Source of the DNA: Marinifilum caeruleilacunae
GTDB lineage: Bacteria > Bacteroidota > Bacteroidia > Bacteroidales > Marinifilaceae
Direction: 5' to 3'
DNA: 64,000 nt
Assembly (NCBI RefSeq): GCF_013141825.1
Contig: NZ_RZNH01000030.1
Coordinates: 1-64,000, forward strand
Each line of letters starts with the position of its first letter. Positions within the stretch are counted from its first letter, which is position 1. Positions 36,901 to 43,701 of the stretch are shown here, one piece after another. Below the pieces are notes generated by a model. That model was not told the DNA's origin and made no database searches. It was given only the letters and a program-made list of their open reading frames with translations. The position numbers and the translations under genes are program-made.

Positions 36901-39441
36901 TCAGGCAAGAATTTCATTACTTATAGATGCAACTACTGTCTGTGAGTTTTGTATAACCTCATCCACCAACTCATTGATATAATCCGGAGATTCAAGCACT
37001 TCGGATTTTTTATGCAATAAATCTTCCAGCTCCTTCAATAAAGGAGTAACACTAGCCACTTTCAACTGGTTAAAGGAGCTCAACATTTTATGGGCAACCG
37101 AACCAACTTCAAGGTAATTTTCCTGATCTGCTGCTTCTTTTAAGGCCGCGATATTTTCATTGGCAGAATTAATAAACTGATTTAAAATCTGTTTGATTAG
37201 TTCTGGATCATCCGATGTAAACTGCTTAATTTGTGAAAGATCGAACAAAGGTTCATCTTCAATTCTACTGATATCAACATCCTGAATTTGAGGTTGCGCT
37301 TTGTAATCATCCAAAAGCAGCTCGCTGATCATGGCGCGCAACAATTCTTCATCGAAAGGTTTAACCAAACATTCGGTCATGCCCGATGAGATGTATTGTT
37401 TCAAATCCGATTCCAGTACATTAGCCGTGAGAGCCACTATTGGAATATGCTCATAACCGTTATTCAACTCGCGTACTTTACGACAAAGTTCAATTCCTCC
37501 CATTTTTGGCATGTGAATATCGGTCAGAATCATATCGTAATGCTTCTTCTGAATTAAGCTCCAGGCTTTTTCTCCATTATCCACAAACTCGGCTTTTAAA
37601 TTCCAGGTATTAAAAATGGTTTGCAACAACAATAAGCTATAGTCATCATCATCGGCAACCAGGAATTGTTTATCCTTTAGTTCTTCTGCAATTGAAACTG
37701 ATTTTTGCGCCACTGTTTCTGCAATCTGTTTTGTAGATTCTTTTAAAGGCAATCGAAGTGTAAAAGTGGACCCTTTATCCATTTCACTTTCCACAAACAA
37801 ATCGCCTCCCAATAAAATGGCGAGTCGTCTGCTAATGGCCAATCCCAATCCTGTACCACCGTACTTTCTTGCAGAAAATGAATCGGCCTGACTGAAATCT
37901 TCGAAAATGCTCTCCAATTTGTCTTCAGCAATTCCAATACCTGTATCTTCCACATCTACTTCCATAAGATATTGTTGCCCTTGCTGTATTACCGAAGCAC
38001 GAATTACAACTTTTCCTTTTTGAGTGAATTTAATGGCATTTGATCCGAGGTTCAGCAAAATTTGCTTGATTCGGAAAGGATCGCTCAAAAGACGAATTTC
38101 ATTCTCCCCAGAATATTCCAATTCAAATTCCAGGTTTTTATTGCTGGCATTCACTTTAAGTAAATCGTAAACTTCGTTTACCAAGGCCTGTGGATTAAAA
38201 TTGATATTCTCCACATGAAGTTTTCCTGCTTCAATTTTCGAAAGGTCCAGAATCTCATTTACCAAGCCCAATAAATGCTTCGAAGAGCTTTTTAAAACAC
38301 TTACAAAATTCTTTTGTTTCTTCTCCAAATCCGTCTTGCCTAATTGATTGGTAAAACCGATAATAGCATTTAATGGTGTCCTGATTTCATGACTCATTGT
38401 AGCCAGGAAATCTTCCTTTACCTTGGCAAGTTTCTCCGCTTTTCCTTTGGCAATAATCAACTCCGATCGGTAATAATTACTCTTGGAGATATCGGTAAGA
38501 ATAAAAATGATGAAAAGAATACCCAATACAAAGCCTACAATAATAATGATGGAAATAAGGGAAATTGTATTGCTTGCAATTTGCTTTGCTTTGTCTGATT
38601 CATGGCGAAGTTGAATAAACCTCTCCGACTCAAGCTGCCTTAGAAGCAGTTTAATTTTATCCCATATCACTGTATTCTCCTCAACAAGTCTCAACTCCTC
38701 ACGAAACACAATGTCACGATTCAGTTTTTCAATTTCTTGTGCTCTTTTCAATTGATCCTGAAGACTTTGCAACAAGCTATCCGACTGTGGCAAATAACTT
38801 GTATCTACCTGTACCTGTGTTCTTTGGATGACTGTTTCAATAGAATCAACCTTATTCTTTTTACTTTTAAACAATCCCAAAAAACCTCTCTTTTTATTTT
38901 CCTCGGGCTGCTTGGCCGATTTTACAGTATCGAGAATTGTTGTTGTTGTGGTGGTGGTTTTGATTTGAGTTTTAGCAGAATCTGTAGCTTCACTCAATTG
39001 TCTCATTGCATTTTGGGAAGGATTAATTCTCTCCTTGGCCTGCTTCAATCTCACAAACTTCTCCAGCTTCTCTGCTCTATCCCCTAGCAAAAAATTCATC
39101 GAATCGATTAAAACCAAGGAACGACTACTGTCTGGACTAAATTTTCGCAGCGAGTCCAAATCATTCTGAATTTCAATGATATTCTCGTAAAAGTGTTCTA
39201 AAAATTTTTCTTCTCTGGTTAAGGAATACACCCTTATTTTATTCTCAGCCTCCGATAAGTTGGTAAGCACACGATTCATCCTGGTAATTTCGGCATCGGG
39301 TTTGGAAAGAATGGCAACCGAGTTCAGAAGCTTATTGTAGGCCTGATTGGCTATAAACAAAGAGGCAACAATGGCCAGAAATACAAAAATGTAGCCTAAT
39401 ACAACTTTGATTTTAATGTTACTCCTTTTCTCTGAACCCAT
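36901..39441 (-). CDS. Hybrid sensor histidine kinase with receiver and HPt domains
   Basis: An 846-residue membrane sensor. Helices at about 12-32 and 283-309 bracket a periplasmic region of about 250 residues rich in coiled coil, with a Thr-run and a basic patch (KKRGFLGLFKSKKNKV) that may be an insertion. The cytoplasmic part has HisKA (MSHEIRTPLNAIIGF), HATPase_c (NAIKFTQKG, DTGIGIAEDKL, GTGLGLAI), a receiver (ILTDIHMPKMGG) and a C-terminal HPt domain (VGSVAHKMLSSFNQL). Phosphate should flow His-Asp-His and then to a regulator, probably the abutting NtrC-type protein. The ligand is unknown. Confidence 0.93.
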   Translation of the reverse strand: MGSEKRSNIKIKVVLGYIFVFLAIVASLFIANQAYNKLLNSVAILSKPDAEITRMNRVLTNLSEAENKIRVYSLTREEKFLEHFYENIIEIQNDLDSLRKFSPDSSRSLVLIDSMNFLLGDRAEKLEKFVRLKQAKERINPSQNAMRQLSEATDSAKTQIKTTTTTTTILDTVKSAKQPEENKKRGFLGLFKSKKNKVDSIETVIQRTQVQVDTSYLPQSDSLLQSLQDQLKRAQEIEKLNRDIVFREELRLVEENTVIWDKIKLLLRQLESERFIQLRHESDKAKQIASNTISLISIIIIVGFVLGILFIIFILTDISKSNYYRSELIIAKGKAEKLAKVKEDFLATMSHEIRTPLNAIIGFTNQLGKTDLEKKQKNFVSVLKSSSKHLLGLVNEILDLSKIEAGKLHVENINFNPQALVNEVYDLLKVNASNKNLEFELEYSGENEIRLLSDPFRIKQILLNLGSNAIKFTQKGKVVIRASVIQQGQQYLMEVDVEDTGIGIAEDKLESIFEDFSQADSFSARKYGGTGLGLAISRRLAILLGGDLFVESEMDKGSTFTLRLPLKESTKQIAETVAQKSVSIAEELKDKQFLVADDDDYSLLLLQTIFNTWNLKAEFVDNGEKAWSLIQKKHYDMILTDIHMPKMGGIELCRKVRELNNGYEHIPIVALTANVLESDLKQYISSGMTECLVKPFDEELLRAMISELLLDDYKAQPQIQDVDISRIEDEPLFDLSQIKQFTSDDPELIKQILNQFINSANENIAALKEAADQENYLEVGSVAHKMLSSFNQLKVASVTPLLKELEDLLHKKSEVLESPDYINELVDEVIQNSQTVVASISNEILA

Positions 39442-39525
39442 AAGATACCTATTAGTAGAATATTCAGTTTAGTAAAGTTAATAAGAATTTTGGAAGTGAA
39501 ATTGGATGTGCGAAAGCGATAAAAG

Positions 39526-39574
39526 TTGTCCACACTTGGGGAATAATTACACGAAAAGTGTGGAACAATTCCCC
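39526..39574 (+). ncRNA. Candidate H-type pseudoknot upstream of a lipoprotein gene
   Basis: CCACACTT (39530-39537) pairs with AAGTGTGG (39556-39563), and the adjoining GGGGAAT (39538-39544), inside that loop, pairs with ATTCCCC (39568-39574). The first stem can be extended by TTGT/ACAA across one bulged A. Both stems are perfect, giving the geometry of an H-type pseudoknot with stacked stems. It lies in the 320-base gap between the divergent kinase gene and the lipoprotein gene at 39762, upstream of the candidate promoter of the latter, so it may be DNA-level (operator) rather than RNA-level. Confidence 0.4.
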
Positions 39575-39663
39575 ATATTTAATTCCACAAGTTAAGGAAC
39601 AATAAAATTGGCAATTTAAATGCCAAATTATTTCTAGGCTGATTTTATGACACTTAGGTAGAA

Positions 39664-39671
39664 TAGTTTTG
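39664..39671 (+). promoter_or_regulatory. -7 box upstream of the coiled-coil lipoprotein gene
   Basis: TAGTTTTG matches TAnnTTTG exactly, 91 bases before the ATG at 39762. The -33 position has no clear TTG. Confidence 0.45.
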
Positions 39672-39761
39672 TTTTTATTAAACTTTTTGTGATTTCGGCA
39701 CGATATTCACATAGAGTATACCAACACACATTGCGAAACCTAATCTCTAAAATATATTTAT

Positions 39762-40625
39762 ATGAAACGTCTAGTATTAGTATTGTTGATTTTACCATTT
39801 TTTGTGGCTTGTAACCAAAAAGAGTTAAAGCAGCTAAGAGAGCAAAATCAGCAGCTAACTTCAATGGCAAAGCAAAAAGATTCTACAATTAACGATTTTA
39901 TCGAGTCTTTGAATACCATTGAAGAGAATCTTGAAATTATTAAAGAAAAAGAAACAATTATATCAGTAAACTCTGAAAACCCTAATAAATCTCAGAAGCA
40001 AAAAATCGCAAGCGATCTAACTTCTATCAACAATTTATTAGAGCAAAACAGAGAGAAAATTGCTGACTTAGAAAAGAAATTAAACAACAGTTGGTATCAA
40101 AACTCGAAGCTTCGTAAGTTGACCGATCGTTTAAAAACAAAACTGGAAGCAAAAGAAACTGAAATTATTGCTTTAAACGAAAAAGTTGCAAAACTAAACA
40201 TCGAGGTTGAAAACTTACACGGACAGGTTAGCGAGTTAAACGGAACAGTTTTAGCTCTGAACACCGAGAACGAGAACAAAACAAAAGAGATCGAAGAAAA
40301 AACTACGGCTCTTAACACAGGTTATTACGTGTGTGGTACTAGCAAAGAATTGCAAGAAAAGAATGTGATTACCAAAGATGGTGGATTTATCGGAATTGGT
40401 AAAACAGCAGTTCTTAACGAAGATTTTAAAGAAAGTGAATTTAAAAAAATTGATATCACCCAAATTACCACAATTCCTGTAAAAGGAAAGAAGATTAGCT
40501 TGGTAACAAGTCACCCAACCAACTCTTATAAGGTTGAAGGAGAAGGTACGGTAGAAGGAATTACCATTCTTGATCCAGCTGAGTTCTGGAAATCTTCAAA
40601 ATATTTGGTAGTTGCGGTACGATAA
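39762..40625 (+). CDS. Coiled-coil lipoprotein, unrecognised
   Basis: A 287-residue lipoprotein (lipobox VAC, Cys17 in LPFFVACNQ). Residues about 20-190 are nearly continuous coiled coil rich in K, E, N and L. The C-terminal 95 residues form a compact beta-rich domain beginning YYVCGTSKELQEKNVITKDG and ending AEFWKSSKYLVVAVR. I do not recognise a family name. The layout resembles the membrane-anchored coiled-coil protein at 19149-20024 in principle but not in sequence. Two terminators in tandem follow. Confidence 0.8.
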   Translation: MKRLVLVLLILPFFVACNQKELKQLREQNQQLTSMAKQKDSTINDFIESLNTIEENLEIIKEKETIISVNSENPNKSQKQKIASDLTSINNLLEQNREKIADLEKKLNNSWYQNSKLRKLTDRLKTKLEAKETEIIALNEKVAKLNIEVENLHGQVSELNGTVLALNTENENKTKEIEEKTTALNTGYYVCGTSKELQEKNVITKDGGFIGIGKTAVLNEDFKESEFKKIDITQITTIPVKGKKISLVTSHPTNSYKVEGEGTVEGITILDPAEFWKSSKYLVVAVR

Positions 40626-40656
40626 TCAATTCATGGTTGAGTTTTAAGGTTGTCCA

Positions 40657-40690
40657 AGAAAGGCTGTCCGGTGGGACGGCCTTTCTTATT
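40657..40690 (+). terminator. First terminator after the coiled-coil lipoprotein gene
   Basis: AGAAAGGC-GTCC pairs with GGAC-GCCTTTCT with a central mismatch and is followed by TTATTTT. Confidence 0.75.
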
Positions 40691-40744
40691 TTAAGACGGA
40701 GCCAAAAATCAAATTCTTACTACAAAAAATAAAATTCAGGCAGT

Positions 40745-40781
40745 AAAGTGCAGCTCAAAGTATGAGCTGCACTTTTTTTAT
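40745..40781 (+). terminator. Second terminator after the coiled-coil lipoprotein gene
   Basis: AAAGTGCAGCTCA pairs perfectly with TGAGCTGCACTTT around a five-base loop, followed by a T-run. It is the strongest terminator in this part of the window and insulates the nitrate operon. Confidence 0.9.
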
Positions 40782-41181
40782 TTGTCAGACCTGTTATCAT
40801 TAAAAGCCTTTGGCGCATCCAAAACTTAGCATACCAATCATAACAAATTCATTTAAAATTCTAATCATGTATGAATAAGTTAAACAAAACAGAAGGACGA
40901 AATCTCACCTTTTTTAAGTTACCCCACTAAAACACCCTCCCAATTTGCTTGATTTTGTTGATTTTTTATTAAACACCCCAGTTTTTATAACCTTTGCGTT
41001 AATTTTTTATATGTTTTTAATCAATTACCCTCTTAATTTTTATAGTTAAACTATATTTTTTACATATTTTTAGCGGCGTACCCCTAAATCTCTCTAGCCA
41101 TATTCATTTATTTACTGAAATAAATGTCAATCTGGTTACTATTAGAACTATTAGCCATTTAATGTTATTAAAACTACAAGT
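40782..41181 (+). promoter_or_regulatory. AT-rich control region of the nitrate operon
   Basis: Four hundred bases without a gene. They hold five ACCC[CT] pentamers (40921, 40934, 40975, 41027, 41080), of which TACCCCT at 41079 fits the NarL heptamer pattern TACYYMT; a small palindrome TATAGT-TAA-ACTATA (41041-41055); and a perfect inverted repeat CATTTATTT-actg-AAATAAATG (41105-41126) about 55 bases before the narK start. The last is the best operator candidate. No consensus promoter could be fixed. Confidence 0.45.
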
Positions 41182-42534
41182 ATGGAAAATGTAGATTTAC
41201 AAAAAGCCACTAAAATTAATTTGTTTAGCCTTAAGACAGTACAAATGAGAACTTTTCACATTACCTGGTTCTCATTCTTTTTGTGTTTCTTTGGTTGGTT
41301 TGGTATAGCCCCGCTTATGGCTATCATTCGCGAAGAGCTTCAGCTTACCAAGCCTCAAATTGGTAATATTATCATCTCATCGGTAATGATTACCATTTTT
41401 GCCCGTTTGTTTATTGGTTGGCTGGCCGATAAAATTGGTCCTCGAATTACCTACACATGGTTGCTGATTTTGGGAGCAATACCAGTCATGTTAATCGGAT
41501 TAAGCAACGATTACACCTCAATTCTGATTTTTCGTTTACTAATTGGAATTATCGGAGCATCCTTTGTTATTACCCAGTTTCACACTTCCTTAATGTTTGC
41601 CCCTAATATTGTTGGAACGGCCAACGCAACAACAGCCGGTTGGGGAAACCTGGGAGGTGGAGTAACCCAGATGGTAATGCCATTAATTTTTGCTGCATTC
41701 CTTGGTCTTGGATTTGTTGACAGTCAGGCCTGGAGATATGCAATGCTAGTGCCCGGAGTTCTCATGATAATCATGGGTGTTGTTTATTACAAATATACCA
41801 CCGATACTCCCATTGGAAATATCAAAGATTTAAAAAAGAAGGATCCAAACTTTGCGATGACAAAGAAAGATGAAAAAGGAAATTTTCTTTCTGCCATTAA
41901 AGATTATCGCGTCTGGAGTCTCTTTATCATTTATGCTGCATGCTTTGGTGTAGAGTTAACCATTAATAATATTGCATCACTTTACTATGCTGATTATTTT
42001 CATCTTGATGTAAAAATGGCAGGTTTAATTGCCGGTTTGTTTGGTTTGATGAATTTGTTTGCACGTTCATTAGGAGGAATATTAGGTGACAAATCGGGCA
42101 TTAAATGGGGTTTAAAAGGAAGAGTATATTTCCTTTTTATCACCTTGCTACTTGAAGGTTTGGCCCTCATCCTCTTTAGCAGGATGAGCATACTGCCTTT
42201 GGCAATCGGTACCATGATTGTATTTAGCCTTTTTGTCCAGATGTCGGAAGGTGCCACTTTTTCGGTTGTACCTTTTATTAATAAAAAGGCCATTGGTACT
42301 GTTTCCGGAATTGTTGGTGCAGGAGGAAATGCTGGTGCTGTTGCCGCAGGTTTTCTTTTCAAGATGGAGGATGTTTCCTACCAACAGGCCCTGCTGGTAA
42401 TCGGAATTGTTGTTGCCGTAATTTCATTCTTTGCATTTGCCATTCGATTTTCCGAAAAGGCCGAAACAGATGCTCAAAAAGAAATGATTGCGAGTTTGAA
42501 CCAAGAAAAGGTGAAATTACGTGTAACTCCTTAG
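41182..42534 (+). CDS. narK: NarK-type nitrate/nitrite MFS transporter
   Basis: A 450-residue transporter with 12 predicted membrane segments. It has features of the nitrate/nitrite porter family: FHITWFSFFLCFFGWFGIAP at the start, ARLFIGWLADKIGPR (MFS loop 2-3 motif), and the Gly-rich nitrate signatures GTANATTAGWGNLGGGVTQ in helix 5 and IGTVSGIVGAGGNAGAVAAG in helix 11. It imports nitrate and may export nitrite. It is the first gene of the nitrate assimilation operon, 150 bases upstream of the reductase gene. Confidence 0.94.
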   Translation: MENVDLQKATKINLFSLKTVQMRTFHITWFSFFLCFFGWFGIAPLMAIIREELQLTKPQIGNIIISSVMITIFARLFIGWLADKIGPRITYTWLLILGAIPVMLIGLSNDYTSILIFRLLIGIIGASFVITQFHTSLMFAPNIVGTANATTAGWGNLGGGVTQMVMPLIFAAFLGLGFVDSQAWRYAMLVPGVLMIIMGVVYYKYTTDTPIGNIKDLKKKDPNFAMTKKDEKGNFLSAIKDYRVWSLFIIYAACFGVELTINNIASLYYADYFHLDVKMAGLIAGLFGLMNLFARSLGGILGDKSGIKWGLKGRVYFLFITLLLEGLALILFSRMSILPLAIGTMIVFSLFVQMSEGATFSVVPFINKKAIGTVSGIVGAGGNAGAVAAGFLFKMEDVSYQQALLVIGIVVAVISFFAFAIRFSEKAETDAQKEMIASLNQEKVKLRVTP

Positions 42535-42573
42535 GTTTTTTACTTGGAGCCCTTGAAAAGGGCAAATACTCAC

Positions 42574-42674
42574 ATACCGATAATTAATTAGAGATCATAT
42601 CAAACTATCCCTATTCTTTTGAATTCGGCATATACATAGTTGATGTGGTAATGTCACTAATTATTTATCGGTAT
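42574..42674. repeat. 17-base inverted repeat between narK and nasA
   Basis: ATACCGATAATTAATTA (42574-42590) and TAATTATTTATCGGTAT (42658-42674) are reverse complements at 16 of 17 positions, 67 bases apart and ending 13 bases before the nasA start. No flanking target duplication was seen. They could form a long stem in the transcript, bind a dimeric regulator at two sites, or be the ends of a 101-base miniature element. Confidence 0.6.
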
Positions 42675-42687
42675 AAATCTGAACTGC

Positions 42688-43665
42688 ATGAAATACGAAT
42701 ACAAATCGACCTGCTCCTATTGTGGTGTGGGCTGTGGAATTCTTGTAAGCCGTACTTCCGATGGTAGAGTTTTCATAAAAGGAGATCCGAATCATCCCGT
42801 AAATAAAGGAAAGCTCTGCTCCAAAGGATTAAACCTGCATCATGTTGTAAATAACAAAAGCGATCGCATACTGTACCCAAAAGTACGAATGGCAAAATCT
42901 TACCCATTGCAACAAGTTGAATGGCCCAAAGCAATCGACAGGGTAGCCAAGGTTTTTACATCCTTAATCAGGAAATTTGGTCCCGATTCGGTTGGCTTCT
43001 ATGTCTCGGGACAGTGTCTTACCGAAGAATATTACCTGGCCACCAAATTGGCCAAGGGATTTTGGGGCACAAACAATATCGACACCAATTCGCGACTGTG
43101 CATGAGCTCTGCCGTAGTAGGTTATAAAATGCAAGTGGGCGAAGATTTGGTTCCAATATCCTACGAAGACATCGATTTTGCCGATTGTTTTTTCATAACT
43201 GGTGCCAATCCGGCCTGGTGCCACCCTATTCTTTTTAGGCGAATTGAAGAGAGAAAAAAGAACAATTCGAATGTAAAAATTATTGTTGCTGATCCTCGCA
43301 GAACACAAACTTGCGAACTGGCCGACCTGCATTTACAATTGAAACCGGGAAGCGATATTTATTTAAACAATGCAATTGGCAGAATATTGATTGAAGAAGA
43401 TTTTATCGATTCATCATATATCAGTAAACACCTAAATGGTTTCGAGGAGTACCAGAAACAGGTAATGACACTTAGCGTGAAGGAGTATGCCGATAAGTGT
43501 GGGATAAAAGAAGCGGATATTCGCCTGGCTGCCTCTTTTATTGGAAATGCCAAAGGCTACATCCCGATGTGGGCAATGGGTCTTAATCAATCTGTTATTG
43601 GAGTCAACAAAAATTTATCATTGATCAATTTATCTCTAATTACAGGTCAAATTGGTAAAGTCTGA
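42688..43665 (+). CDS. nasA: Assimilatory nitrate reductase catalytic subunit, N-terminal part (ends at premature TGA)
   Basis: The first 325 residues of a NasA-type molybdopterin nitrate reductase. The [4Fe-4S] site is Cys9, Cys12, Cys16 and Cys44 (CSYCGVGC, then KLCSKG); the molybdenum ligand is Cys138 in NSRLCMSSAVVGYK; the MGD-binding segments ITGANPAWCHP and IIVADPRRTQT are intact. The frame stops at TGA (43663-43665) right after ITGQIGKV, where relatives read GxAGPFSLTGQPNAMGGREV. The downstream sequence continues in the same frame with AGPFSLTGQPNAM, so this and the next entry are one gene split by a nonsense codon. As it stands, the fragment lacks the C-terminal molybdopterin-binding domain and should be inactive. 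Confidence 0.88.
   Translation: MKYEYKSTCSYCGVGCGILVSRTSDGRVFIKGDPNHPVNKGKLCSKGLNLHHVVNNKSDRILYPKVRMAKSYPLQQVEWPKAIDRVAKVFTSLIRKFGPDSVGFYVSGQCLTEEYYLATKLAKGFWGTNNIDTNSRLCMSSAVVGYKMQVGEDLVPISYEDIDFADCFFITGANPAWCHPILFRRIEERKKNNSNVKIIVADPRRTQTCELADLHLQLKPGSDIYLNNAIGRILIEEDFIDSSYISKHLNGFEEYQKQVMTLSVKEYADKCGIKEADIRLAASFIGNAKGYIPMWAMGLNQSVIGVNKNLSLINLSLITGQIGKV
43663..43665 (+). other. In-frame TGA stop in nasA
   Basis: The codon stands where family members have Gly (IGKxGAGPFSLTGQ). One G-to-T change would convert GGA to TGA. It is not a selenocysteine position: the metal ligand is Cys138, far upstream. Confidence 0.85.
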
Positions 43666-43701
43666 GCAGGCCCTTTTTCATTAACTGGACAGCCTAATGC
43701 A

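Noticed and set aside
43663..43665. TGA as a selenocysteine codon in nasA
   Set aside because: The metal-binding position is Cys138 far upstream, and relatives have Gly here; no downstream element typical of SECIS was seen.
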